Source of the DNA: Altibacter sp.
GTDB taxonomy: Bacteria; Bacteroidota; Bacteroidia; Flavobacteriales; Flavobacteriaceae
DNA: 36,582 nucleotides
Direction of reading: 5' to 3'
Assembly: GCA_028285705.1 (NCBI GenBank)
Contig: JANQOS010000136.1
Location: forward strand, 1 to 36,582
The notes beneath the pieces were generated by a model. The model had not been told where the DNA came from and did no database searches. It was given only the letters and a program-made list of their open reading frames with translations. The translations under genes and the position numbers were made by a program. Of this stretch, positions 15,140 to 23,678 are shown piece after piece (within the stretch, counting starts at the first letter, position 1; each line of letters starts with the position of its first letter).

Positions 15140-15831
15140 TGCAAACCTATTACCAAACTTTACTCGATTGTGCTTCTAAAGGAAGAAAATGCCTGGCCAT
15201 TCTTATAGACCCGGACAAGTTTAATACTTCTGAAGCTGAAACCTTTTTGAAGAAGATCCCTTCGGAAACCACACATCTTTTTGTTGGCGGAAGTACGGTT
15301 GTAAATGGTCATACCGAAGCTGCCGTGGATGCGTTGAAGAAATACACCAAACTGCCAATTTTTTTGTTTCCCGGAGATTATTCGCAAGTAACGGCTACAG
15401 CCGATGCTCTGTTGTTTTTATCATTACTTTCAGGAAGAAATGCCGAATATCTTGTGGGACAGCAAGTAAAATCCATTTCAAAACTTCGTGATTCGGACCT
15501 GGAGATAATTTCCACAGGCTATTTGCTACTGGACGGGGGAAATCAATCAGCTGTAGCACGGATTACAAATACTGCGCCTATCCCTCAAAGTGAATTGGAA
15601 ACCATTGTGGATACTGCGTTGGCAGGCCAATATATGGGAGCAAAATTAATGTATCTGGAAGCGGGAAGCGGAGCAGAATTTCCAGTAAGTCCTGCAATTA
15701 TAAAAGCTGTAAAAAGCGTATTACAGATACCTTTGTTGGTAGGAGGAGGTATCAGGAATGAAACCCAAAAAAAGATAGCATATGCTTCTGGAGCTGATCT
15801 GGTGGTAATGGGAACCGCATTTGAAACTTAA
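15136..15831 (+). CDS. Geranylgeranylglyceryl phosphate synthase family protein
   Basis: 231 residues, TIM-barrel prenyltransferase of the GGGPS/PcrB family. It joins sn-glycerol-1-phosphate to a polyprenyl diphosphate, a step known from archaeal ether-lipid synthesis. Blocks: LAILIDPDKF (strand 1 with the metal-binding Asp), FVGGSTVVNGHT, PIFLFPGDYSQV, YLEAGSGAEFPVS and VGGGIRNETQKKIAYASGADLVVMGTAFE (phosphate-binding loops). Bacteroidota members belong to the long-chain, geranylgeranyl-type group II; the product's role in these bacteria is unsettled. It starts at 15136 or the adjacent ATG at 15139. Cotranscribed with the PPTase upstream and pnuC 17 nt downstream. Confidence 0.93.
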   Translation: MMQTYYQTLLDCASKGRKCLAILIDPDKFNTSEAETFLKKIPSETTHLFVGGSTVVNGHTEAAVDALKKYTKLPIFLFPGDYSQVTATADALLFLSLLSGRNAEYLVGQQVKSISKLRDSDLEIISTGYLLLDGGNQSAVARITNTAPIPQSELETIVDTALAGQYMGAKLMYLEAGSGAEFPVSPAIIKAVKSVLQIPLLVGGGIRNETQKKIAYASGADLVVMGTAFET

Positions 15832-15848
15832 ACCCCTGAAGAGTTAGC

Positions 15849-16478
15849 ATGAACGAAATTATAGACTTTTTCTTAGAACCTTATAAAACAGCAACTACGG
15901 CAAATATCATACTTGAAGTATTGGCTGTTTTATTTGGAATTGCGAGTGTTTGGTTTGCAAAAAAAGAAAATATTTGGGTATATCCTACGGGTATCATTAG
16001 CACTGTGATCTACGTATATATTTGTTACAAGGTCGAGTTATATGGTGATTTAATTATAAATGTATACTATACCTTGATGAGTGCCTACGGATGGTATATG
16101 TGGACAAGAGTTATACAAGGGCATCATATAGAGATTTCGATTTTAAATAAGACCGATATCTTAAAGGCTTTCGGAATTTTCTTATCTACAGCTATATTCG
16201 TTATATTCATATATTTATATTTTAACCGTTTTGATAGGTTAACGGATTATTTTGATACGTTTACAACAGGAGTATTTTTTGCAGCCATGTGGCTTATGGC
16301 AAATAAAAAGATAGAACACTGGTTGCTTTGGATAGCAGGAAATATTATCTCTATTCCGCTGTATTTTATAAAAGGATTAGGATTTACGGGATTACAGTTT
16401 ACCATATTTTTACTCATAGCAATTTTTGGATACTTAGAATGGAAAAAGCACTTGAACAGCAGCCGTCAACCTGCCTGA
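15849..16478 (+). CDS. pnuC: PnuC-type vitamin transporter
   Basis: 209 residues with seven hydrophobic segments. LEVLAVLFGIASVWFAKKENIWVYPTGIISTVIYVY, DLIINVYYTLMSAYGWYMW and WLLWIAGNIISIPLYF are PnuC signature blocks. These are facilitators of nicotinamide riboside; some Bacteroidota paralogues (PnuT) carry thiamin. The next gene is a NadR-like kinase, which would trap nicotinamide riboside by phosphorylation. The TPP riboswitch and TonB receptor are 7 kb away, so a thiamin role cannot be excluded but is not shown by position. The end overlaps the kinase gene by 40 nt. Confidence 0.88.
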   Translation: MNEIIDFFLEPYKTATTANIILEVLAVLFGIASVWFAKKENIWVYPTGIISTVIYVYICYKVELYGDLIINVYYTLMSAYGWYMWTRVIQGHHIEISILNKTDILKAFGIFLSTAIFVIFIYLYFNRFDRLTDYFDTFTTGVFFAAMWLMANKKIEHWLLWIAGNIISIPLYFIKGLGFTGLQFTIFLLIAIFGYLEWKKHLNSSRQPA

Positions 16479-17008
16479 AAATAGCTTTGTTTGGCCCGGA
16501 ATCTACTGGAAAGACTACACTGGCAAGACAATTGTCAGAGTATTTTAATACACTATGGGTCCCTGAATACATGCGTGAATATCTTCAGAAAAAATGGGAT
16601 ACAAAGAAAGAAAGATGTACCAAAGAGGATCTACTTCCTATAGCGATAGGACAAATGAATGCCGAAAATAAAGCTGCAAAAAAGGTAAAAACAATCCTTT
16701 TTTGTGATACTAATTTGCTGGAGATCAAAGTATATTCCCAATATTATTACGATGGATTTTGCCCTGGAGAAATTGAAGAATACGCTTATAAAAATACCTA
16801 CGACCTTTATTTTTTAACCTATGTGGACACTCCCTGGGTTTTCGATAATTTAAGGGACAGACCTAATGACAGACAAAAAATGTTTTGTATTTTTGAAAAG
16901 GAGCTAAAAAAGCTTGCTGTTCCCTACAAGATTTTAAAAGGATCTAATTCTGAACGTTTAAACAACGCTGTTATAACTATTCAAAAATTGCTCAAGGAGA
17001 AGACCTAA
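16439..17008 (+). CDS. NadR-like nucleoside kinase (ribosylnicotinamide kinase)
   Basis: 189 residues from ATG 16439, which places the P-loop (GPESTGKT, residues 19-26) as in NadR; a longer ORF from 16328 overlaps pnuC and is unlikely. Downstream blocks WVPEYMREYL, CDTNLLEIKVYSQYYY and YDLYFLTYVDTPWVFDNLRDRP match the kinase domain of NadR (AAA_28), which phosphorylates nicotinamide riboside. The adenylyltransferase and HTH domains of full NadR are absent, so it is the stand-alone kinase. The 40-nt overlap with pnuC supports a transport-and-trap pair. Its stop overlaps the DUF4301 start by one base (TAATG). Confidence 0.87.
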   Translation: MEKALEQQPSTCLKIALFGPESTGKTTLARQLSEYFNTLWVPEYMREYLQKKWDTKKERCTKEDLLPIAIGQMNAENKAAKKVKTILFCDTNLLEIKVYSQYYYDGFCPGEIEEYAYKNTYDLYFLTYVDTPWVFDNLRDRPNDRQKMFCIFEKELKKLAVPYKILKGSNSERLNNAVITIQKLLKEKT

Positions 17009-18537
17009 TGTTAACAAAGAAAGACCTACAACAAATCGAAAATCACGGCCTCTCTGTAGATAATATAGTTAATCAACTAGAAACTTTTTCACGTGGAATA
17101 CCTTATGTACAAGTTGTAACTGCTGCTTCGGTAGGTAATGGGATAGAGGTGGTTCCGGAAGAAATTAAACAAAAGCTGGTTTCACTATATGAAGGCAAAA
17201 AAAATAAGCTGGATATAGTAAAGTTTGTTCCTGCATCCGGGGCTGCTACCAGAATGTTTCAATTTTTGCATCGTTTCTTACAGGAATATGACCCCGAAAA
17301 AGAAAAACTTAATAAATACCTGAAGAATACAGGCGCAAAGGACCTTTCTACTTTCTTTGGTTCACTTAAAGAATTTGCATTTGTAAATGTCGCAAGGAAA
17401 AAGATCAGAGAAAACTATACAAATTATAAGCATTGTACCAAAGGAATGCGGAGTTACTATTTTGTAAAAACGATGATGGAAGAAAAAGGCCTTAATTTTG
17501 CTAAACTTCCAAAAGGACTGATCCCCTTTCACAAATACTCCAAATATGCTACTACGGCTTTTGAAGAACAACTATTTGAAACTGCATTTTATGCTTCGGT
17601 AAAGGATGATGCTTTTATACACTTCACTTTTTCTAATGACCACGTTCCTTTTTTTAAGAAAGAATATAATAACGTAAGGAAGCGCGTTAGCAAAAAAACA
17701 AAAACCAATTTTAACCTTTCGTATTCGTTTCAGAAAAATGAAACCGATACCATTGCAGTTACCGAAGAGAATAAACCTTTTCGGGATGATGATGGCAATT
17801 TGATTTTTCGCCCCTCGGGCCATGGCGCATTATTGGAGAACCTCAATGAAGTAGATGCGGATATCATCTTCATAAAAAACATAGATAATGTTGCTGCCGA
17901 AGAGTATGTAGAAGATATTGCCTTTTATAAAAAACTGCTTGCGGGAAAATTGCTTTGGTTGCAACAGAAGATCTTTAATTACTTAAAAGAGATGAACACG
18001 GAGAGTGAATCGCCAGAATCTATCAAAGAGATTAAATCCTTTCTTTGGAACGAGTTAAGTATAAAGGATATTCCGGAAAGCAAACAAGAGATCATCTATA
18101 TTCTTAACAGGCCTTTACGGGTTTGTGGAGTGGTTAAAAATACAGGTGCCCCGGGAGGGGGACCATTTTGGGTTAAAGGCGAAACCGGGATCACATCGCT
18201 TCAAATTATAGAAACAGCACAAATTGATATGGGAGATGCCCGTCAAAGCTCTGTTGTAGATGAGGCTACACACTTTAATCCTGTCGATATTGTTTGTGGT
18301 GTTCGGGATTATAAAGGGAATAAATTTGACCTTTCAAAATACAGAGATCCAAGGACCGGATTTATTTCAGAAAAATCTCAAAACGGAAAAAAATTAAAAG
18401 CGCTGGAACTTCCCGGCTTGTGGAATGGTGCTATGGCAAAGTGGAACACCGCATTTATAGAAGTTCCTCAATTAACCTTTAATCCGGTAAAAACGGTTAA
18501 TGACCTTTTAAAGAAAGAACATCGCCCTAATGCCTGA
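17008..18537 (+). CDS. DUF4301 family protein
   Basis: 509 residues, Bacteroidota family DUF4301. The N-terminal third has FVPASGAATRMFQFL, which resembles the nucleotide-binding loop of sugar-nucleotide pyrophosphorylases. The middle has LIFRPSGHGALLENLNEVDADIIFIKNIDNV and the C-terminal half has NTGAPGGGPFWV and DARQSSVVDEATHFNPVDIVC. I infer a nucleotidyltransferase-like fold, acting on an unknown substrate. Being co-encoded with a vitamin transporter and kinase, it may act on the same or a related nucleotide. Stop and next start overlap (TGATG at 18535-18539). Confidence 0.85.
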   Translation: MLTKKDLQQIENHGLSVDNIVNQLETFSRGIPYVQVVTAASVGNGIEVVPEEIKQKLVSLYEGKKNKLDIVKFVPASGAATRMFQFLHRFLQEYDPEKEKLNKYLKNTGAKDLSTFFGSLKEFAFVNVARKKIRENYTNYKHCTKGMRSYYFVKTMMEEKGLNFAKLPKGLIPFHKYSKYATTAFEEQLFETAFYASVKDDAFIHFTFSNDHVPFFKKEYNNVRKRVSKKTKTNFNLSYSFQKNETDTIAVTEENKPFRDDDGNLIFRPSGHGALLENLNEVDADIIFIKNIDNVAAEEYVEDIAFYKKLLAGKLLWLQQKIFNYLKEMNTESESPESIKEIKSFLWNELSIKDIPESKQEIIYILNRPLRVCGVVKNTGAPGGGPFWVKGETGITSLQIIETAQIDMGDARQSSVVDEATHFNPVDIVCGVRDYKGNKFDLSKYRDPRTGFISEKSQNGKKLKALELPGLWNGAMAKWNTAFIEVPQLTFNPVKTVNDLLKKEHRPNA

Positions 18538-18941
18538 TGCACACCGAAACCCTCATAAAAGAATTTAGTTTTAAAGCAATACGCAGTAGTGGCCCCGGAG
18601 GGCAACATGTTAATAAAACTGCAACAAAGGTGGAAGTATTATTTAATATAGAGGCTTCGCAAGGGCTCACACCAACAGAGAAAGAACGTCTTAAGCGCAA
18701 ACTGGCTTCAAAAATCTCTTCGGAAGGAAATATTACTTTACAATGTGGAGAGACCCGTAGTCAACACCGAAACAAAACCATTGTGATTAAAAGGCTTCTG
18801 GAATTACTGGAACAACATTTAAAGGTCTCCAAACCTCGCAAAAAAACGAAACCTTCCAAAAGTGTTATTGAGCGTAGATTAAAGGCAAAAAAATCACAGG
18901 CATTAAAAAAGTCCAATAGAAAACCACCAAAAATAGAATAG
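18537..18941 (+). CDS. arfB: ArfB-type ribosome rescue hydrolase
   Basis: 134 residues, a size typical of ArfB/YaeJ and too small for RF1 or RF2. The peptidyl-tRNA hydrolysis motif SGPGGQHVNKT has its GGQ at residues 21-23. A second block NITLQCGETRSQHRNK follows. The tail (about 96-134) is dense in Lys/Arg (KPRKKTKPSKS ... KKSNRKPPK), as needed to enter the mRNA channel of stalled ribosomes. It releases peptides from non-stop ribosomes. Final gene of the operon from 14495; the downstream region has a palindrome but no clear terminator. Confidence 0.93.
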   Translation: MHTETLIKEFSFKAIRSSGPGGQHVNKTATKVEVLFNIEASQGLTPTEKERLKRKLASKISSEGNITLQCGETRSQHRNKTIVIKRLLELLEQHLKVSKPRKKTKPSKSVIERRLKAKKSQALKKSNRKPPKIE

Positions 18942-18970
18942 TACTTAGAATACATTTTATGTGTAAAGAT

Positions 18971-18984
18971 TATACAATTGTATA
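18971..18984. repeat. Perfect 14-bp palindrome after arfB
   Basis: TATACAATTGTATA is self-complementary. Further partial repeats of GTGTA/TATAC lie around it (GTGTA at 18961, TTATACAC at 19001-19008), giving a layered symmetric block of about 48 bp. It could be an operator for the secreted-protein gene at 19150 or part of the arfB 3' end. The surrounding DNA is extremely AT-rich, so some symmetry is expected by chance. Confidence 0.35.
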
Positions 18985-19149
18985 TCAAAATTATACACTT
19001 CTCTTGATTTTTAAATAGAGAAATATCATTATAAATATCATAAAATAAAGGGTTTAGTCATTTTTATGATATTGAAAACTCTCTGGCACTACTTTTTCAA
19101 TCTATATGTCATATTAAAAAGATTAGAAATATTAAAATTCAAAAAAAGA

Positions 19150-19509
19150 ATGAAAAAGTTATTTTTTGCCTCAGTATTTGCATTAGGAACACTAACCGCA
19201 GTAAATGCACAAACAGAAGAAAAACAACCTACAGCTATGAATGAGACTTCTGTTGAAACAGTTGCTGCAAAACGGGACGCATCTTTAACTGCCCAAGATT
19301 ATAAAGAGTTAAAAGCGTCGGAGCTGCCAAAATCTGTAAAGGATGCAGTAGCGAAAGCCTACCAAGATGCTACCATTTCTAAAGCCTACAAAAATGGGAA
19401 AGGAGAATTTAAGCTGGTTATCACTACTCTGGCTGCCGATGGTGTAAAAAAAGCAAGTAAGACGGTTTATCTAGACAGCAACGGCAAGTGGATTAAAGGT
19501 AATAAGTAA
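19150..19509 (+). CDS. Small exported periplasmic protein
   Basis: 119 residues from the ATG at 19150, which begins a classical signal peptide (MKKLFFASVFALGTLTAVNAQ, cleavage after A-x-A). An upstream in-frame ATG at 19066 would put 28 charged residues before it and is rejected. The mature part begins with a Thr/Glu-rich stretch. It continues with YKELKASELPKSVKDAVAKAYQDATISKAYKNGKGEFKLVI and a C-terminal KTVYLDSNGKWIKG, similar in plan to PepSY-like/BLIP-like modules (helix then beta-hairpin, YxxxxG). I do not assign a function. Its neighbour is an NtrC-type regulator, with a terminator between them. Confidence 0.7.
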   Translation: MKKLFFASVFALGTLTAVNAQTEEKQPTAMNETSVETVAAKRDASLTAQDYKELKASELPKSVKDAVAKAYQDATISKAYKNGKGEFKLVITTLAADGVKKASKTVYLDSNGKWIKGNK

Positions 19510-19534
19510 CCTGTCCATTAGATTCAAGAAAGAA

Positions 19535-19561
19535 AGGTGTCCTTTAGGGACGCCTTTTTTT
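19535..19561 (+). terminator. Intrinsic terminator of the secreted-protein gene
   Basis: Stem AGGTGTCC (19535-19542) and GGACGCCT (19548-19555), one G-T pair, five-base loop, followed by seven T at 19555-19561. It lies 25 nt after the stop at 19509 and upstream of the next gene at 19624. Confidence 0.85.
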
Positions 19562-19623
19562 ATGAAAACTTTAAAGATTCTAAGCTCATATACTCCTTAT
19601 TTTTACGTTGCCATAAGGGAAGT

Positions 19624-20970
19624 ATGAGACAGCAAATAATTATAGTAGAAGACGATATTGCTTTTGGTAAAATGTTAACTACATTTTTAGAGCGAAGAAA
19701 TTTTAATGTGGTACTATGCTATAATGGTAAAGATGCCCGAAAGAAACTGCAGCAACAAAAATTCAATTTACTTATTACAGACTTAAAGCTTCCTGATGAT
19801 TCCGGGCTTGAATTGCTGGACTTTACCAAAAAGATTGCTCCCGGTATCAAAACCATTCTCATGACAAGCTATGCTGAGGTTTCCACGGCAGTAGAAGCAA
19901 TAAAAAAGGGTGCGCTGGATTATATTTCGAAACCCTTTCGCCCCGAAGAATTGCTGATGGTCATCAATGAAGCTTCAGAGATCAAAAAGGTACCTCATAG
20001 CTTGGATGTGGTTAAGAAAAAAAATTCCTCGAAAGATATAACCCGGGTAAATTCTTTTGTGACAGGAAGAAGTGAAAGCTCCAAAAAATTTAACGAGTAC
20101 CTTAAACTAGTAGGGCCTACAGATATGTATGTGCTAATACAAGGAGAAAGCGGTACAGGGAAAGAAGTAGCGGCAAAAGCAATACATGAGTATAGTGTTC
20201 GAAAAAATGAAAAATTTATTGCTGTAGACTGCGGAGCTATCCCTAAAGAGATCGCTGCAAGCGAATTTTTTGGTCACTTGAAAGGGAGCTTTACGGGAGC
20301 GATCAACGATAAAAAGGGACATTTTGAAATGGCTCATAAAGGCACTCTTTTCTTAGATGAGATAGGAAACCTTTCGTATGAAAACCAGGTACAGCTATTG
20401 CGGGTTTTACAGGAAAGAAAAATAAAACCTGTTGGTGGAAATACCGAGATCGAAGTAGATGTGCGCATCATATCTGCTACGAATGAGAATTTAGCAGTAG
20501 CCGTAAACGAAGGGAAATTTAGAGAGGACCTATTCCACAGGCTTAATGAATTTTCCATACAGATACCTTCATTACGGGAACGGAGTGAAGACATGATGCT
20601 TTTTACCGAATATTTCTTATCCCAGGCCAATGCATCTTTGGGGAAAGATGTAATTGGGTTTTCCAAGGAAGTGGAACTTGCTTTTAAAAGATATTCCTGG
20701 CCGGGGAATCTTCGGGAATTAAAAAATGTAATTAAACGGGCTGTATTATTAACGCAAGGGGCCTTAATACCTTTGGAAGCGATCCCCAAGGAGGTTTTAA
20801 CAACGGCTACAACCACTGTGACGGATTTTTCAAAACAGTTCAATGAAAAACTGTTGATCTTAAATGCACTAAAAGAAGCAGACTTTAATAAATCCCAGGC
20901 GGCAAAATTATTGAAGATAACCCGAAAAACACTCTACAATAAAATAGCACAATACAAATTAGAACTGTAA
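19624..20970 (+). CDS. NtrC-type sigma-54 dependent response regulator
   Basis: 448 residues from the ATG at 19624; upstream codons read back into the terminator. The receiver domain spans 1-120 (EDD at 9-11, Asp53 in LLITDLKLP, Lys in YISKPF). The AAA+ domain spans about 150-380: Walker A GESGTGKE, sigma-54 contact loop GSFTGA (variant of GAFTGA), Walker B GTLFLDEIGN, arginine finger region FREDLFHRLNEF. A Fis-type HTH is at the end (LNALKEADFNKSQAAKLLKITRKTLYNKI). It activates sigma-54 promoters. The likely partner is the hybrid kinase encoded tail-to-tail; the two genes share their last 12 bp. Confidence 0.94.
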   Translation: MRQQIIIVEDDIAFGKMLTTFLERRNFNVVLCYNGKDARKKLQQQKFNLLITDLKLPDDSGLELLDFTKKIAPGIKTILMTSYAEVSTAVEAIKKGALDYISKPFRPEELLMVINEASEIKKVPHSLDVVKKKNSSKDITRVNSFVTGRSESSKKFNEYLKLVGPTDMYVLIQGESGTGKEVAAKAIHEYSVRKNEKFIAVDCGAIPKEIAASEFFGHLKGSFTGAINDKKGHFEMAHKGTLFLDEIGNLSYENQVQLLRVLQERKIKPVGGNTEIEVDVRIISATNENLAVAVNEGKFREDLFHRLNEFSIQIPSLRERSEDMMLFTEYFLSQANASLGKDVIGFSKEVELAFKRYSWPGNLRELKNVIKRAVLLTQGALIPLEAIPKEVLTTATTTVTDFSKQFNEKLLILNALKEADFNKSQAAKLLKITRKTLYNKIAQYKLEL

Positions 20971-23376
20971 TTCCTCTCGGTTTTTGAGGGCTTCTATAAG
21001 TGTTTTCATTTCAATCTCAGTACAATTTTCATTGTGACATACTTCAAAGGTGTCCAGTACGGCTATTATTTGTTTGGCTTCAAGTTGCCGGCACATTGTA
21101 AGCATTTTATGTGCAGTTGCCGTTATGGTTTTATAGTCTTTTTCTTGAACGGCGTTCTCCATCTGCAAAAGATCTTCTTTGGACTCATCATAAAATATAT
21201 CAAGGACCTCATTTAAAGCTTCTTCAGTATTCAAAAAAGATTTTAAAAGTGCCAAATTATAAATATTGTTCTCATAGGCGGAACTCACATCTTCGGGCTT
21301 TTTTTCTGAAAAGCGACCGGAAAAAAATTCATTTAGAACCATCACTAACCGGTCCCTTTTAAACGGTTTTTGAAGCATTTCGGAAAACCCCTTACTTAAA
21401 TACTCTTCTCGTGTAAGTTTCCGGTTTCCGGTCATTGCTATTACAGGCTGGCCTTTATAACTCAAAACTTTACCACTTCTAAGAATATTTAAAACTTCAA
21501 AACCATTTACTCCCGGCATTTGAATATCGGTAAGGACAAAATCAAATGGGAAGTTAGTGTTTTTCAAAAAAACGTTGAAATCTGTATAAGCAAAGCATTC
21601 AATATTCATTTGCGCAAAGAGCTCACTTAACAGGGCGATCATAGAGGGGTCATCATCTATAACCAATGCTTTTAAAGGGAAAAACCTTTTTGGAGTTTCA
21701 ACAGAAGTGTTTAATTCAGTCTTATTAATTCTTACCAATGGCAGTGTTAGGATAAAAGTACTTCCCGCTCCTAAACTACTTTCTACTTTTAGAGTACCTT
21801 TTAACAAATCGGTCAATTTTTTGGAGATCGCTAAGCCTAGTCCGCTACCGCCAAATTTGTGCGCAGTCACTGTTTCTGCCTGTGTAAATTCTTTAAATAT
21901 TAGCTGTTGCTTTTCTTTTGAAATACCTATCCCCGAATCCTTCACGGCAATTTCAATCGCGGCAATATCCTTATTAACGCTTAGATGCTTCGCTGTAATA
22001 AGGATCTGTCCCTGTTCTGTAAACTTAAAAGCGTTTCCAACCAAATTGTTTATTATTTGCCGAATACGTATTGGATCACTTTTAAACTGGTTTCCTTTTA
22101 TAAACGAATCTATTGATATGGTAAGATCTATGGGCTTTTGTAAATGGATTTCTTGTATGGCTTTTGTATTTTCACGAATTAGCTTCTCTAATGAAAAAAG
22201 CACATGTTCTATGGAAAGTTTACCGGCATCTAATTTTGAAAGGTCCAAAAGGTCATCTGCCAGTTTGTTGATAAAATTAGAACTATGCGTGATCTGCTCG
22301 ATATAATGTTTTTGTTTGTTATTAAGAGGGGTATTTTCAAATAATTCTGAATAACCTACAATGGTATTTAAAGGTGTTTTTAAATCATGGCTTACGGTGG
22401 CTATAAGCTGTTCCCGGCTTTTTAACAATGAATCTGAATATTGCTTAGCTTCTTTAAGGTTTTGTTTAAATTTTTCTGCTTTAAAAAAATCATTCAGGAT
22501 TAAATAACTGAAGAAAAAAATTAATAAAATACCAATGATGCCGGCTACTTTAAAAATTTTCCGGGCACGGTCAATCGAAGTTTGCTGTGCTACTTTCTCT
22601 AAGAGATTGTTTCTGGTAACTTCAGTATCCAGAGTAGTAATAATTTGTTGTAACCGTCTTGAAATATTAAGGTCGTTACGGATCAATTCATTTTCTTTTT
22701 GCTGAAGTGACCTTCGTATTTTGGAATTTTCTTTTTTAGCTTCAGAAACAATATAGCGCGAAGCAACCAGCATAGAATCTACCGTTTTAGACTTTAATTT
22801 TGAGGTATCACTTATAGTATTCATATTTAACCAATCCACATAAGATTGCCATATCCTGGTTTCCCTTTTGGTTAGTTTTGAAGGATCTTTTATCATTGTT
22901 TCCAATGAATTTTTTCCCATCGTTATTTCAAGAGCTTTAATTTCCTTAAGAATATCATCTAAACTATTATCTTCACTACTTGTAAGTTTTAGTACTCTAA
23001 GTTGTTCTATATTTCTGTTTTTTTGGGTAAGTAACTCTTTAACACTGTCCAGTAGCTGTTTTTGATATATCCCGGAGGTTAGTAATTTAAGTTCTTCAAT
23101 TTTGTTGAAAAGAGTATCTGTTTTGGATGTGTAAAGCACAAAATCCTTCTCTTTTTTGGTTAGTAGTGCAAGACGAGAGAAGCTATCTGCCTGGTACAAT
23201 GCGTTTATGAGCGTTCCGGCTTCAATAATTTTCTTCTTTTCCGCACCTTTTACATTGATGGCTATAAAATTCTTGTATTCCGTATACAAAAAGAAACTCA
23301 CTGCTACAGCCAGAGCACCCAGAACGATATAGCTAAGGATGATTTTTATGGTGAATTTATTTTTAAGAATAACCAT
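20959..23376 (-). CDS. Hybrid sensor histidine kinase (HisKA-HATPase-REC-Hpt)
   Basis: 805 residues. TM helix 1 at about 10-32, a long periplasmic helical region (33-275, Lys/Leu/Glu heptads), TM helix 2 at about 278-298 and a short linker coiled coil. HisKA follows with the H-box IATVSHDLKTPLNTIVGY, then an ATPase domain (NNLVGNAFKFTEQG, VKDSGIGIS, FGGSGLGLAIS). A receiver follows (VIDDDPS, TDIQMPGVNGFEV, K in LQKPFKR) and finally an Hpt domain (ITATAHKMLTMCRQL). This is a full phosphorelay chain in one protein, as in ArcB/BarA-type kinases. The receiver-Hpt end can pass phosphate to the NtrC-type regulator at 19624. The signal sensed is unknown. Its 3' end overlaps that of the regulator by 12 bp. 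Confidence 0.92.
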   Translation of the reverse strand: MVILKNKFTIKIILSYIVLGALAVAVSFFLYTEYKNFIAINVKGAEKKKIIEAGTLINALYQADSFSRLALLTKKEKDFVLYTSKTDTLFNKIEELKLLTSGIYQKQLLDSVKELLTQKNRNIEQLRVLKLTSSEDNSLDDILKEIKALEITMGKNSLETMIKDPSKLTKRETRIWQSYVDWLNMNTISDTSKLKSKTVDSMLVASRYIVSEAKKENSKIRRSLQQKENELIRNDLNISRRLQQIITTLDTEVTRNNLLEKVAQQTSIDRARKIFKVAGIIGILLIFFFSYLILNDFFKAEKFKQNLKEAKQYSDSLLKSREQLIATVSHDLKTPLNTIVGYSELFENTPLNNKQKHYIEQITHSSNFINKLADDLLDLSKLDAGKLSIEHVLFSLEKLIRENTKAIQEIHLQKPIDLTISIDSFIKGNQFKSDPIRIRQIINNLVGNAFKFTEQGQILITAKHLSVNKDIAAIEIAVKDSGIGISKEKQQLIFKEFTQAETVTAHKFGGSGLGLAISKKLTDLLKGTLKVESSLGAGSTFILTLPLVRINKTELNTSVETPKRFFPLKALVIDDDPSMIALLSELFAQMNIECFAYTDFNVFLKNTNFPFDFVLTDIQMPGVNGFEVLNILRSGKVLSYKGQPVIAMTGNRKLTREEYLSKGFSEMLQKPFKRDRLVMVLNEFFSGRFSEKKPEDVSSAYENNIYNLALLKSFLNTEEALNEVLDIFYDESKEDLLQMENAVQEKDYKTITATAHKMLTMCRQLEAKQIIAVLDTFEVCHNENCTEIEMKTLIEALKNREELQF

Positions 23377-23433
23377 AGCATAAAGTTAGGTACTATAAAA
23401 ACGGAGAAGTATTAAGGATATGATAAAAAATCC

Positions 23434-23463
23434 TTGAATTAATAAATGAAATAATTACCTTTG
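23434..23463 (+). promoter_or_regulatory. Promoter of the TPP riboswitch-TonB receptor transcript
   Basis: TTG at 23434-23436, 19 nt spacer, then TACCTTTG at 23456-23463: an exact match to the Bacteroidota TTG-N19-TAnnTTTG promoter. The expected start is about 7 nt downstream, just before the riboswitch at 23471. Confidence 0.85.
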
Positions 23464-23470
23464 TACACAT

Positions 23471-23545
23471 CTCAAAGGGGTGCTGTAAAAAGCTGAGATT
23501 ATACCCATAGAACCTGGAACAGGTAATGCTGTTTAGGAAACCAAG
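23471..23545 (+). ncRNA. TPP (thiamin pyrophosphate) riboswitch
   Basis: The sequence contains the THI-box blocks in order: GGGGTGC (23477-23483), GCTGAGATTATACCC (23492-23505), AACCTG (23511-23516), CAGGTAATGCTG (23520-23531) and TTAGG before the 3' end. These form the P2/P3 thiamin-sensing arm and the P4/P5 pyrophosphate-sensing arm of the TPP aptamer. Only the GCG before the final AGG is weakly conserved here. The exact 3' edge is uncertain. It controls the TonB receptor 130 nt downstream by the following terminator. Confidence 0.88.
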
Positions 23546-23578
23546 CGCAGGAAAATGTATATGAACATTTTCGATAAT

Positions 23579-23624
23579 ACGCTAGTCGGTTGAAGGATGT
23601 AAATTTTTAAACTGGCGTTTTTTT
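23579..23624 (+). terminator. Expression-platform terminator of the TPP riboswitch
   Basis: Stem ACGCTAGT (23579-23586) and ACTGGCGT (23611-23618; one G-T pair), 24-base loop, then a T-run (23618-23624). It lies between aptamer and receptor gene, as expected for TPP-dependent premature termination. A hairpin just before it (AAAATGT 23552-23558 with ACATTTT 23565-23571) may be part of the switch. Confidence 0.68.
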
Positions 23625-23678
23625 AATAACCAATTAACATAGAATAATGACCCCTTTTATTCGTAAAAATCGTTACGA

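Noticed and set aside
18440..18453. AGTGG-N4-CCGCA, nine of ten matches to the operator
   Set aside because: It lies inside the DUF4301 coding sequence, has no TAnnTTTG nearby, and lacks the first fixed base. Treated as chance.
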